Assembly (NCBI RefSeq): GCF_015354505.1
Contig: NZ_JACAFP010000003.1
Coordinates: 48,200 to 112,199, forward strand
Length of the DNA: 64,000 bases
From: Microbacterium sp. UFMG61
GTDB lineage: Bacteria; Actinomycetota; Actinomycetes; Actinomycetales; Microbacteriaceae
Direction of reading: 5' to 3'
The stretch's first letter is position 1. Each line of letters starts with the position of its first letter. The position numbers and the translations under genes are program-made. A model generated the notes under the pieces. That model saw nothing but the letters and a program-made list of their open reading frames with translations. It was not told the origin of the DNA and did no database searches. Positions 41,650-50,239 of the stretch are shown one piece after another.

Positions 41650-44600
41650 ATGGACGACTTCACCACGGCGGACGGATCAGCACCGGAACGAGTCGTGCTG
41701 CAACCGGACGCGTCCGTGCTCGATGCGGTGGGCCGTGGACACACTCTTACATCCGCACTCGCGGATCTGATCGACAACAGCATCGACGCGGGTGCTGGCT
41801 CGATCTCCATTATGTTCGTCGTGAAGGACTCGAAGATCCGGTCCATCCGCATCGCCGACGACGGCTGCGGGATGACGGCCGGCCAGCTCGCCGATGCCAT
41901 GACCATCGGGCGGCGCAGGGAATACGGGACGACGTCGCTCGGTCATTTCGGAGTCGGTCTGAAGGGTGCGTCGTTCAGCCAGGCAAAAGTCCTTTCCGTG
42001 TATTCAGCGTCTGGCCACACGCCGCCAGCGGGGATGCGGCTGGCGAAGGGGCAGAGCGGGAACGGCATCGTCGCGGACATCATCGATGCTGAGTCTGCGG
42101 CCGGGATACTCCGACGCCGTGGCGTCGGTGCGCCAGGCACACTCGTCGAATGGACGCACCTCGAATCTGTATCCATAGCGACGAACATCCAGGAACGGAG
42201 GCGTTGGATCGAAAGGACTATTCTGCAGGTTCGCGATGAACTCGGACTGACCTTCCATCGCCTGCTGGAGGATGGCCGGGTACGGATCGAACTCGTAGAG
42301 ATGGACGAAGACAGCGGTGAAACTGGTGCCCCTCGCCGAGTCAGGCCGATAGATCCATTTGACTTCGACCGCTGGGGCAGCAACGGTTATCCGCGTCGGC
42401 TGAGTGTGCAGTTGCAGGGCGGAGTCGTGATCCACGCGGATCTTTTCGTCCTGGCCCCAGGAGTCGAGAGCGGTCTTATCGGCAGATCGCGCCGCGAAGC
42501 ACAAGGCTTGTACATCTACCGCCATGGGCGCTTGTTGCAGTCGGGCGGTTGGGGTGGCTTCCGCTTAGACCTCCCTCCGGACCTGCAGTTGGCGAGGATC
42601 GCGATCGACCTGGCGGAGGATGCGCTCGACGCGTTCGTCATAAACCCGGAGAAGCGTGGCGTCATCCTCCGCCCGAGCATCGTGCAGGGGCTGGAGCGAG
42701 CGGTCACCGACGGGGTGACCTTGCGGGCGTTCTGGGATGCGTGCCGTGATGCATGGACGCAGTCGAAGCGCCGAGAGATCAGGGCCAGACCCTTCGCCCA
42801 GCTTGGAGAAGGGGTCCCTTCGGCGCTCAGCGGGATCGTCGAGCAGACCGTAGGAGTGCGCGAGGACGACGACGCTGCCGTGTCGTTCGATTGGAAGCTG
42901 CTGGACCATGAACAGCTGTTCGTCTTCGACCCGCCCACCGGGATCATCTGGTTGAACGAGCGGCATCGAACTCGCCTGGAACAGGACGAGGGGAATCTCT
43001 CACTAATTAAGACGAGTCTGTTCTTCCTGCTGGAACCGCACGCCGGCAAGGAACGGCTTGCGGCGGCTACTGCGGAGCGGCTCGATGCGATGCAGGCCGG
43101 AATGGCTGCGAACGTGATCCCGCAGCGCGAAGCTCAGGAGGGTACGCGCGTGGATCTGCCGATAATCGGCGGCGATCCGGGATTACCGCGAGCGGTGGTC
43201 GAGCGCGCTGATCCGGACGAACCCTTGGCAGACCCGCGGGTAGCTCACGTGTACGTGTCGGGCGAAGCCTTGGACGACTTCATGAGAGGTGTTCGCAAGA
43301 ACGCACTGCTCGAGGCTGAGGAAGAGGTCGCACTTGGTACCGCGATCGAAGCAGGACTCTTCGCACGTGAGCGGCTGCTGCAGCAGCATGGTGGTCGAGT
43401 GTTCGACCAGGCGACCCTCGACCTGGCCTTCGTCGAGCGTGAAGGGAAGCGAGCCCAGGACCGGATGGTGCTATCGAACGTCCGTCTCGTCATATCGATT
43501 GCGCGGAAGTATCAGTACAACGGGCTCGAGCTCGGCGATCTGATCCAAGAGGGGATCCTCGGACTGATCCATGCCGTGAAGAAGTTCGACTATGCGCAAG
43601 GGACGAAGTTCTCCACATACGGCACATGGTGGATCCGTCAAGCGATCACCAGGGCGCTTGCGGATAGAGGACGGATGATCCGGTTTCCGGTTCATATCGT
43701 GGAGAAGTTGCCCGAGATCAAGCAACAGTGGAACGAATCAGAGGGCAGTGCAACCGAGCGTCTGCACGCGGTCGCGGAGCAGCGCGCTGAGTCGGTCGGC
43801 GCGATTCGGGGGATCGTCAACAACCTCTACGAGCCGTTGTCGCTTGACTCGACTATCGCGGTCAAGGTGGACAGCGGTTCGTGGATGCCCATTCCCGTTG
43901 TCGACGTACTCACGGAGAGCGACGCGTTCGGTCCCGAAGAGTGGGCGGAGCGCTTTGACAAGGTACGCCGAGTCAATGATCTGCTGAGCGCATTGAGTGA
44001 CCGCGAACAAGCAGTGATGCGGAAGCGATTCGGAATGGAAGACGGGGTCCCGCAGACACTGGATCAGATCGGTGATGCATTCGGCGTCACCCGGGAGCGG
44101 ATCCGACAGATCGAGAAGAAGGCGATCGAGTCGATGCGTCGTTCTGCGGGGATCCTTCCACAGCAGAGCGAGGCGAGGGGCGCACGAAAGTCCAGAGACA
44201 AGGAGGTCGCTCCTGGGCGCGCTGCCGCGCCGAGAGTAATCAAGGGAGAAGCGGGAGAGGAAGCGCCAGTTCGTTTCGATGCCGCAGCGGAGGCCGCTCC
44301 GGCGGCGGAGCACACCGCGGTCCCTTGGCCGACGATGGTCAGAGTGTTCGGTCTCTATAGCGACGGATGGTCGATTGCGAGCATTGCCGATGCCGTCGAC
44401 ACCGCGGCCGACGACATCGCAGCGGCGCTTGCACGATGCGTGTTTGATCTCGACGAGGGCGACGTGCGGCCGCTGGCGAGTGAACACGCGCGCACGGCAC
44501 TCGGCGAGCCTGAACGAGACCGCATTCATCAACTGCTCACGCAGGGGCTGACGCTGCGTGCAGTCGGCGATGTGACCGACATCCCTCTTCTGCTGATGGC

Positions 44601-44712
44601 ATGGTCGATCCTCGACAGCGACGAGCGACCCCGACTGACGCGCCGCATGCTGAGTGCGATGCGGCCCCAGGAGGATGCGGCACACCTTGCTCGCGCCTCC
44701 GAGCTCAGCTGA
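41650..44712 (+). CDS. MORC/MutL-like GHKL ATPase fused to a complete sigma-70 factor
   Basis: 1020 residues from the ATG at 41650 (1043 from 41581). GHKL ATPase at ~25-190: N-box [21 protein letters not shown]1 [10 protein letters not shown]2 [15 protein letters not shown], as in MORC/MutL. An S5-like and linker region runs to ~520. Sigma-70 at ~534-835: region 1.2 ([20 protein letters not shown]), region 2 with [20 protein letters not shown] and [17 protein letters not shown], region 3.2 (EPLSLDSTI), region 4.2 ([20 protein letters not shown]). The promoter-contact residues of housekeeping sigma (Q and T of region 2.4; R, E, R, Q of 4.2) are kept. A ~180-residue tail with HTH-like helices ends it. 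One uninterrupted frame, so a real fusion. First gene of the plus-strand operon; the methyltransferase follows 24 bp later. Confidence 0.93.
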   Translation: MDDFTTADGSAPERVVLQPDASVLDAVGRGHTLTSALADLIDNSIDAGAGSISIMFVVKDSKIRSIRIADDGCGMTAGQLADAMTIGRRREYGTTSLGHFGVGLKGASFSQAKVLSVYSASGHTPPAGMRLAKGQSGNGIVADIIDAESAAGILRRRGVGAPGTLVEWTHLESVSIATNIQERRRWIERTILQVRDELGLTFHRLLEDGRVRIELVEMDEDSGETGAPRRVRPIDPFDFDRWGSNGYPRRLSVQLQGGVVIHADLFVLAPGVESGLIGRSRREAQGLYIYRHGRLLQSGGWGGFRLDLPPDLQLARIAIDLAEDALDAFVINPEKRGVILRPSIVQGLERAVTDGVTLRAFWDACRDAWTQSKRREIRARPFAQLGEGVPSALSGIVEQTVGVREDDDAAVSFDWKLLDHEQLFVFDPPTGIIWLNERHRTRLEQDEGNLSLIKTSLFFLLEPHAGKERLAAATAERLDAMQAGMAANVIPQREAQEGTRVDLPIIGGDPGLPRAVVERADPDEPLADPRVAHVYVSGEALDDFMRGVRKNALLEAEEEVALGTAIEAGLFARERLLQQHGGRVFDQATLDLAFVEREGKRAQDRMVLSNVRLVISIARKYQYNGLELGDLIQEGILGLIHAVKKFDYAQGTKFSTYGTWWIRQAITRALADRGRMIRFPVHIVEKLPEIKQQWNESEGSATERLHAVAEQRAESVGAIRGIVNNLYEPLSLDSTIAVKVDSGSWMPIPVVDVLTESDAFGPEEWAERFDKVRRVNDLLSALSDREQAVMRKRFGMEDGVPQTLDQIGDAFGVTRERIRQIEKKAIESMRRSAGILPQQSEARGARKSRDKEVAPGRAAAPRVIKGEAGEEAPVRFDAAAEAAPAAEHTAVPWPTMVRVFGLYSDGWSIASIADAVDTAADDIAAALARCVFDLDEGDVRPLASEHARTALGEPERDRIHQLLTQGLTLRAVGDVTDIPLLLMAWSILDSDERPRLTRRMLSAMRPQEDAAHLARASELS

Positions 44713-44736
44713 CCCGCACGGATACAATTCGAAACC

Positions 44737-45816
44737 GTGAGTACTATCCGCGTCATCGACCTCTTCGCAGGAGCCGGCGGGCTCACCGCAGGTTTCAAGC
44801 AGGCGTCGGCGCGCTTTACGACCGTGCGTGCAGTCGAGTGGGATCAGGCAGCCGCCGCCTCCTATGCTGCGACATTCGGCGAGGGGATCGTCTTCCCGGG
44901 GAGCATCCAGGACTGGTTGGAGAAGGAGGAGGTGCCGTCTGCGGATCTGATCGTGGGCGGACCGCCGTGCCAGGGATTCTCGACGCTCGGCAAACGGGAC
45001 GCGGAGGACGAGCGCAACTCGCTGTGGCGCGAGTACATGGCGACGATCTTGAAGGCGCGACCGAAGTACTTCGTGGTCGAGAACGTCGCGGCATTCGCGA
45101 AGTCTCCGCAATACCGATTGTTCCTGGCGGAGACTCAACCCGGTGGTGAGCTCGAGGACTACACGTTCCAGCACCGGGTTCTGAACGCCGCCGACTACGG
45201 CGCACCACAGGCGCGCAAGCGGACAGTGATCATCGGGCACCTCCGCACTCTGGAGTTCCCAGGCTGGCCGGATCTCACGCACGAAGGAGCGCACAAGAGC
45301 GTCGAAGCGGCCTTTATTGAGGCGCAGATCCCGACGGACGTCGCGGGCATCGACTTCGTCGACGACCGCATGACCGAGTTCGAAGGCAAGCGCTTCGCGG
45401 GGCCGTTCGTGCGTGATGAGCTCCACCTGGGCCGGCGCTACACGCAACTGTCACTCGACCGATTCGCCACCATCGGGCCCGGTGGCAATCGCTTCGACAT
45501 CGCGGAGAAGCGCCCGGATCTGCTTCCGAGATGTTGGGTGCACCACACTTCGGGTTCTGCGGACGTGATGGGACGGTTGCGGTGGAAGGACCCGGCGGTA
45601 ACGATCCGCACCGAGTTCTTCAAGCCGGAGAAGGGGCGCTATCTCCACCCTGCCGCGGACCGTGCGATCACCCACTTCGAGGCGGCCGTTCTCCAGGGGT
45701 TCCCGCCCGAGCATAAGTTCGTGGGGTCGAAGACTGCGATCGCGAAGCAAATCGGCAATGCGGTGCCTATCCCTCTCGGCGAGGCGATCGCTCGAAAGCT
45801 GCTGGAGAGCTTCTGA
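44737..45816 (+). CDS. dcm: DNA (cytosine-5)-methyltransferase
   Basis: 359 residues, GTG start. Motif I is VIDLFAGAGGLTAGF, motif IV is GGPPCQGFSTLGKRD with catalytic Cys78, motif VI is VVENVAAF, motif VIII is QARKRTVIIG, and motif X is AIAKQIGNAVPIPLGEAI. It transfers methyl from AdoMet to C5 of cytosine; the site cannot be read from sequence. The target-recognition region (~190-300) is short, as in phage-like or restriction-type enzymes. It follows the ATPase-sigma gene by 24 bp and is clearly in that operon. The decayed vsr gene 8 kb away would once have repaired its deamination products. Confidence 0.95.
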   Translation: MSTIRVIDLFAGAGGLTAGFKQASARFTTVRAVEWDQAAAASYAATFGEGIVFPGSIQDWLEKEEVPSADLIVGGPPCQGFSTLGKRDAEDERNSLWREYMATILKARPKYFVVENVAAFAKSPQYRLFLAETQPGGELEDYTFQHRVLNAADYGAPQARKRTVIIGHLRTLEFPGWPDLTHEGAHKSVEAAFIEAQIPTDVAGIDFVDDRMTEFEGKRFAGPFVRDELHLGRRYTQLSLDRFATIGPGGNRFDIAEKRPDLLPRCWVHHTSGSADVMGRLRWKDPAVTIRTEFFKPEKGRYLHPAADRAITHFEAAVLQGFPPEHKFVGSKTAIAKQIGNAVPIPLGEAIARKLLESF

Positions 45817-45838
45817 GACCTACCGCTATGTTGTGACC

Positions 45839-46150
45839 ATGGCGGAACGTAACGATCTCAAGGTCTGGGTTGTCGAGGCTCTTCGTCAACTCGGCGGAGC
45901 GGGAACAATTGTTCAGGTGTGCCAGCGCGTCTGGCAGATGCATGAGTCAGAATTGCGAGCCTCAGGAGATCTGTTCTTCACGTGGCAGTACGACATCCGG
46001 TGGGCGGCGCAGTACCTGCGCAACGTGGGCGTGCTCGTTGCCGTCGACAACAGCAGGACGAAGGACTGGTCGCTCAGCAGTGTCGGGAGGGCGATCGAGC
46101 TCGACGAAATATTCGCACCTTCTTCCCGAGCTGGCTCGAAGCGGCGATGA
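45839..46150 (+). CDS. winged-helix (Mrr_N-like) small protein
   Basis: 103 residues. MAERNDLKVWVVEALRQLGG, then GTIVQVCQRVWQMHESEL, FTWQYDIRWAAQYLRNVGVL and DWSLSSVGRAIELD follow the Mrr_N winged-helix pattern: a helix pair, a W-x-Y/R-WA-YLR recognition helix, a wing and a final helix. It probably binds DNA or modified DNA but carries no nuclease domain. It starts 22 bp after the methyltransferase stop and precedes a second protein of the same length, so the two may work as a pair. Confidence 0.75.
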   Translation: MAERNDLKVWVVEALRQLGGAGTIVQVCQRVWQMHESELRASGDLFFTWQYDIRWAAQYLRNVGVLVAVDNSRTKDWSLSSVGRAIELDEIFAPSSRAGSKRR

Positions 46151-46154
46151 CTCT

Positions 46155-46466
46155 ATGGCGATTCCGCATGACAAGGAGATACAGGAAGCGCTTCTCCATC
46201 ACCTCGCGAGATCGAACGATCACAGGTCGCACGCCCAGGAATGTTATGAGGCTTTGGCTCTCCTATTCCCAGAACTGACGATTGAGGAGAAGAAGGATCG
46301 ATACAGATCGAGCATCAGCAAGTGGGCGAACAGAGTGCAGTTTGCTCGCCTCCATCTCGTCAATGGAGGCTACTTGTTCCGTGCTGGCGACGGGCCGTCA
46401 CCAACTCGGGGGGTATGGATCCTGACGAGTGCTGGAGCGGAACGAGCAGGGCTCACTGCAGATTGA
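46155..46466 (+). CDS. second winged-helix (Mrr_N-like) small protein
   Basis: 103 residues. PHDKEIQEALLHHLARSNDH, then ECYEALALLFPELTIEEKKD, then SSISKWANRVQFARLHLVNG, GYLFRA and RGVWILTSAGAERAGL. The W-x-NRV-x-FAR-x-HL helix and the RGVW-LT-G wing are typical of the Mrr N-terminal domain. No nuclease part. The start is 4 bp after the previous stop, so translation is probably coupled. Same fold and length as the preceding protein, but little identity. Confidence 0.75.
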   Translation: MAIPHDKEIQEALLHHLARSNDHRSHAQECYEALALLFPELTIEEKKDRYRSSISKWANRVQFARLHLVNGGYLFRAGDGPSPTRGVWILTSAGAERAGLTAD

Positions 46467-46529
46467 CCGCACCTATGCTTACGCCAGTGCACCGGTCACG
46501 ATCGAAGACATGCGAACAAAGGAGATCGA

Positions 46530-46667
46530 GTGTTCCTTCTCGATGACATTCTCGTGGCGAGCGCCAGCGATCTGACCCTCCCTTCGAACTGTGTCTTCGT
46601 GTCCCTGCGGAAGCCCGATGTGCTGCGGCGCCGGGCGGAGAAGATCGAGGCGGAGCACGATGCGTGA
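46530..46667 (+). CDS. 45-residue small protein of the island
   Basis: A GTG at 46530 stands behind a very strong ribosome site (AAAGGAG, 5-base spacing). The peptide starts MFLLDDILVASASDLTLPSN and ends RRRAEKIEAEHDA. Its stop overlaps the start of the 411-residue gene by 8 bases, so the two are coupled. No family recognised. It could be an adaptor or an inhibitor for its partner. Confidence 0.6.
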   Translation: MFLLDDILVASASDLTLPSNCVFVSLRKPDVLRRRAEKIEAEHDA

Positions 46668-47895
46668 AATCGGAGCCTTGAGCCACGAGTCGCAGCGTTT
46701 GGCCTGGGAGCTTGCAGCGGCTCAGGTCAGGATGCGTCCATGGCTGACAATCAGCTGGATCGCACGACCGAAAGAAGGCTGGCATCTTGTGGTGCACGAC
46801 GGTGCGACCGGCCCGGCCCTGCATTTTGACGACGAGGCAGGCCCGACCTTTGCCGGAAAGGCGGGCGTGCTCTCACTCGACTGGGACGATTTCGCCCAGA
46901 CGGGTGACGCCTTCGGCTGGGCGGATGAGTGGGGCCCTGGTGCCCTACATTCAGAGACGACGCCGAAGATCGCCGTTTATGAGTTGCTGAGTGCATTCGT
47001 CACACGTGGCCCGGCGTGGTCGGTCCGGCCAGCGCGTTTTATCAAAAGTGACGAATCGCTCTCGGTATATACCCTTCTAGAAGCGTTTCCAACGGTCGAT
47101 TCCGCGGTGGATTCGTACCTTGGCATGCTCGAAGTCCAGTTCCGCGAGGGGGAGCTGGCGGATCATATCGAGCACTGGCACGAACCACTGTGGCTTGTCG
47201 AAAAGGCAGGTGTTCCAGTCGCGCTGCTTGATGAATCCGGCCAACTGCACGTCTCGTCCACGGCGAACACCGAGCCGTCAGTGGTCGAGGTCCTACATGC
47301 CCTTTCCGAGCACGAACGAGAGGTCGCTCGACTTGCGGATGTGATCGCTGCAGCCCTCGGGAACGGCGATGCTTCCACGGGAGGGTCTGCCTCCGATTCC
47401 GCAGAATCTCCACACCGGACGGGCTGGCGGAAACTGCGTGTCTACATCGACTTCGGCTCGATCATGGCGCAGTCCGACTGGGGTGCGATTCGGCGCGCAC
47501 GCGAGAGCGGCTTGCGGATCGAGGACACCAAGGTTCTGCGGGAGGTAGGTCGAGCGTTCGCCGACGCCTTCGGGCAGGAGTGGTGGTCTATAGGGCTTCC
47601 GGGTGCCATCGCTGGCGGTGTCGAGTGGACCTTATGCCTGGGCGACATTGACATTGGTGGGTCACGTGCGGATCTCCTTTACCTAGCGGGGTCTGATTCC
47701 TTCACGGGATACTTCTTCACTGGCGGTCGGTTGCTGATAGATCGACTGGGTGCTATGGACTGCGACATCTTCGTCACTCGTGGCATGGCCGCGCGTGACG
47801 AGGACGGCACTTCCGAGGTGATACAAGTCGGTTCGCGAGCTTTCGAGGACTGGCATGCCGTTGCGAGCCATATCCGGGAGTGCGTTCGTCGGTGA
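46660..47895 (+). CDS. unknown 411-residue protein at the end of the island operon
   Basis: The ATG at 46660 is inside the end of the 45-residue gene. The protein is soluble, Trp-rich and acidic. Visible segments are WLTISWIARPKEGWHLVVHD, LSLDWDDFAQTGDAFGWADE, a Ser/Gly-rich hinge near 250 (GNGDASTGGSASDSAESPHR), and a C-terminal domain with YIDFGSIMAQSDWGAIRRAR and FADAFGQEWWSIGLPGAIAG. I cannot assign a domain. Being last in the operon that begins with the ATPase-sigma protein, it is probably part of the same system. Confidence 0.7.
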   Translation: MREIGALSHESQRLAWELAAAQVRMRPWLTISWIARPKEGWHLVVHDGATGPALHFDDEAGPTFAGKAGVLSLDWDDFAQTGDAFGWADEWGPGALHSETTPKIAVYELLSAFVTRGPAWSVRPARFIKSDESLSVYTLLEAFPTVDSAVDSYLGMLEVQFREGELADHIEHWHEPLWLVEKAGVPVALLDESGQLHVSSTANTEPSVVEVLHALSEHEREVARLADVIAAALGNGDASTGGSASDSAESPHRTGWRKLRVYIDFGSIMAQSDWGAIRRARESGLRIEDTKVLREVGRAFADAFGQEWWSIGLPGAIAGGVEWTLCLGDIDIGGSRADLLYLAGSDSFTGYFFTGGRLLIDRLGAMDCDIFVTRGMAARDEDGTSEVIQVGSRAFEDWHAVASHIRECVRR

Positions 47896-48116
47896 TCTCG
47901 CGTACGCGAGAACGATGACGTCAGTGCTGGGGATGCGCGAAAGTGTCGAGGCCATTGAGGGTGCTTTCCGGGTTTTGGAGGAGCCGATGTCGGAGCCAGC
48001 CTTTGCGATCGCGGAGCCGCCACCTATGCGCTGCAGAGCCGCGGCAGACCGCAGCAAGAACGTGCTGGCGCTCCGGATACTTCGTCAGCGACGCCCTGAC
48101 CTCACTCGGCACCGCG

Positions 48117-48623
48117 CTAGGTGGGCTTCGCCGCACGGTTTCTCGGTGCGGCACTCCGAGGCGGTTCCGACCGAAGATGTCCGCTCACCTGCGTCATCAC
48201 CCGCGCAAGCATCTCCACATCCTCCGCGTTGAGCGACTCGAACAGATGCGTCTTCACGGCCTCAATGTGCCCGGGGAACACCTTCGCCAGCACGTCCCGC
48301 CCTTCATCCGTGATCGCGACGATGGTGCTGCGCTCATCCTCCGGTGACGGCCCGCGCGTTACGAGCCCACGCTCCTCCAACGACTGCGCCTGATACGTCA
48401 GCCCACTCCGGCTGTACACGACCCCATCCGCAAGGTCCGTCATCCGTTGTGACCCACCCGGAGCGTCGCCGAGCCGCGCGAGCAGCTGGAACTGCACATA
48501 GCTGAGCTTGCCGACGTCGCGCAGCTGCTTCTCGACCGCATGCCGCAGCAGGCTGCTCACCTCGGTGAAGGCGAAGTAGGCCGCGAGCTCCGTTGGGGAG
48601 AGCTGAGGGGGTGGTGTGCTCAT
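48117..48623 (-). CDS. MarR family transcriptional regulator
   Basis: 168 residues. The MarR core is LSYVQFQLLARLGDAPGGSQ, then MTDLADGVVYSRSGLTYQAQ, then LEERGLVTRGPSPEDERSTI and VAITDEGRDVLAKVFP. The C-terminus is basic. It is divergent from the oxidoreductase gene, and two copies of a perfect palindrome lie between them. It should repress both and respond to a small reactive or phenolic ligand. The 220-bp gap 47896-48116 after the defence island shows nothing I can support. Confidence 0.92.
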   Translation of the reverse strand: MSTPPPQLSPTELAAYFAFTEVSSLLRHAVEKQLRDVGKLSYVQFQLLARLGDAPGGSQRMTDLADGVVYSRSGLTYQAQSLEERGLVTRGPSPEDERSTIVAITDEGRDVLAKVFPGHIEAVKTHLFESLNAEDVEMLARVMTQVSGHLRSEPPRSAAPRNRAAKPT

Positions 48624-48640
48624 GGATCCAGTATACGTGT

Positions 48641-48694
48641 TGCTTCGAATTCGAAGCAGTGCCACCTTCAACCTATTGCTTCGAATTCGAAGCC
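48641..48694. promoter_or_regulatory. twin MarR operators
   Basis: The 16-bp perfect palindrome GCTTCGAATTCGAAGC occurs at 48642-48657 and again at 48678-48693, 36 bp centre to centre. The first is extended to 18 bp by flanking T/A. One copy sits close to the MarR start and the other just before the oxidoreductase, so both promoters can be closed by the same protein. Confidence 0.8.
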
Positions 48695-48713
48695 ACTGAC
48701 GAGAGGAAAGATC

Positions 48714-49643
48714 ATAAAGGCAGTACGGTTCCACGAAGTGGGCGGCCCCGAGGTTCTGCAGTACGAGGAGATTGACCAGCCCATCCCGGGTGCCGGTCAG
48801 GTGCGGCTGCGGGTCGCCGCATCCGCGTTCAGCGCCGCCGACAACGGCATGCGAGCGGGATTCCTGCCCATCCCGGTCGTGCTCCCGCACATCCCCGGAT
48901 ACGACGTGTCAGGAACGATCGACGCCCTGGGCGACGGAGTCGATGGCTTCGCGGCGGGCGACGCCGTGATCGCGTTCCTGCCGATGGCGACCGACGGCGG
49001 AGCGGCGGAGTACGTCATCGCCCCGGCGGATGCGCTCGTCGCCGCACCGACAAGCGTGCCGCTCGCGGATGCTGCAGCCCTGCCGTCCGTCGCGCTGACC
49101 GCGCGTCAGGCGCTCTTCGACGACGGCGGCTTGGAGGCAGGGCGGCGAGTGCTCATCGTGGGTGCAGGCGGAGTCGTGGGCAAGTACGCGATCGCCCTGG
49201 CGAAGCGTGCGGGCGCCTACGTCATCGCGACGGCCAGCCCGCGGAGTGCGGATGCCGTGCACGCGGCGGGTGCCAACGAGATCATCGACCACACCAAGAC
49301 CGATGTCCTGGATGTCGTCACCGACCAGGTCGACCTCCTGCTCAACCTTGCTCCGATCGAGCCGGACGAGTTCACCGCATTGGTGCGACTCGTGCGTGAC
49401 GGGGGAGTCGTGGTGAGCACCACCGCCTGGATGGCGGCACCGGATGATGCTGAGCGTGGGGTGACGTCTGTGGTTGTGTTTGTTCGGAGTGATGCGGAGA
49501 AGCTCGCGGAGCTTGTGTCGCTGGTCGATAACGGAGCGCTCACTTTGGAGGTCACCCGTCGCATCCCGCTGACCGAGCTGCCAGCGCTGCACGCGGAAGC
49601 GACTGAGGGGCCGATCTCGGGCAAGGTGATCGTGATTCCGTGA
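48714..49643 (+). CDS. zinc-less quinone/NADP-dependent oxidoreductase (MDR family) with ATA start
   Basis: About 309 residues. KAVRFHEVGGPEVLQYEEID is the standard QOR N-terminus, then GYDVSGTIDALGDGVDGFAA, LIVGAGGVVGKYAIALAKRA (NADPH site) and SGKVIVIP at the end. No zinc-ligand Cys. The codon where the family has its Met is ATA (48714), not ATG; AGGAAAG precedes it at normal distance. Either ATA or the preceding ATC initiates poorly, CTG at 48696 is used, or the gene has lost its start by a single G-to-A change. It reduces quinones or enones with NADPH; probably controlled by the divergent MarR. Confidence 0.85.
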   Translation: MKAVRFHEVGGPEVLQYEEIDQPIPGAGQVRLRVAASAFSAADNGMRAGFLPIPVVLPHIPGYDVSGTIDALGDGVDGFAAGDAVIAFLPMATDGGAAEYVIAPADALVAAPTSVPLADAAALPSVALTARQALFDDGGLEAGRRVLIVGAGGVVGKYAIALAKRAGAYVIATASPRSADAVHAAGANEIIDHTKTDVLDVVTDQVDLLLNLAPIEPDEFTALVRLVRDGGVVVSTTAWMAAPDDAERGVTSVVVFVRSDAEKLAELVSLVDNGALTLEVTRRIPLTELPALHAEATEGPISGKVIVIP

Positions 49644-49763
49644 TGCCCGAGTCGCTGGCGCGATTAATCCTTACCCCTGGGAGCGTGGGGCCGTGTCGCG
49701 TTGAGTCGTGACCTCACCCTCATGGTGACCGATGGCCGCGCCGCTACCTCTGTGCTATCCTAG

Positions 49764-49780
49764 CTATAGGTTGACTATAG
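49764..49780. promoter_or_regulatory. repeated CTATAG site before the two-gene unit
   Basis: CTATAG occurs at 49764-49769 and 49775-49780, one helical turn apart, within an AT-rich stretch just upstream of the GTG at 49793. Another CTAT word precedes them at 49755. It may be an operator or an unusual promoter for the 49793-50716 genes. Confidence 0.35.
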
Positions 49781-49792
49781 ATTGGAAATAGC

Positions 49793-50236
49793 GTGGATAG
49801 CATCGAGGTTCGAGTAAACGTTCCGGTTCATCGCGAGGCAGAGTTCTATCGCTGGTTTGCGGATTGGAAGGAGAACGAGAAGCCCGATGCCGGGCGCTCC
49901 GATAGCACTGCGTCCCTTGATCCCGCTCTTGCCTGGTGGAGGTCGCTCACGCCGAAGGAAGCTGCGATCTGGAGTATCTGGGTTGACGCGGCACCGGTCA
50001 TGGTGACGGCAGACGCGATCGTCCAGGAGCTCGGGCTCAAGGGTTCTCGCGAGATCCCGGGCGCGATCGCGTGGTCGAGCCGAAAGGGCAAGAAGGTCGG
50101 CTTCAAGGTTGACTGGCGATACAGAACTGACCCGGCGACTGGCTTGTCGATCTATGGTCTTGAGGATGTCGACTACGCTGCAGTCATTCGACAGGCGCGT
50201 GACGAGTCGGCGCTTTCCGCGCCCCGGGGGGTGTGA
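49793..50236 (+). CDS. unknown protein, possibly DUF6416-like
   Basis: 147 residues, GTG start. The N-terminus is MDSIEVRVNVPVHREAEFYR. The middle WWRSLTPKEAAIWSIWVDAA, then VTADAIVQELGLKGSREIPG, then AIAWSSRKGKKVGFKVDWRY resembles DUF6416 proteins of actinobacteria, which place a helix-turn-helix-like core before a small strand region. I am not certain of this match. The next gene starts 3 bp after its stop, so they form one operon, and both lie between the MarR/QOR pair and McrBC. Confidence 0.6.
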   Translation: MDSIEVRVNVPVHREAEFYRWFADWKENEKPDAGRSDSTASLDPALAWWRSLTPKEAAIWSIWVDAAPVMVTADAIVQELGLKGSREIPGAIAWSSRKGKKVGFKVDWRYRTDPATGLSIYGLEDVDYAAVIRQARDESALSAPRGV

Positions 50237-50239
50237 ACC

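Noticed and set aside
46530-46667. gas-vesicle GvpG-like start (MFLLDDIL) of the 45-residue protein
   Set aside because: The similarity covers only the first eight residues and no other gas-vesicle gene is near.
47896-48116. minus-strand frame between the island and marR (VPSEVRASLTKYPERQHVLA)
   Set aside because: Reads somewhat protein-like but has no start or family match; could be chance or a remnant.
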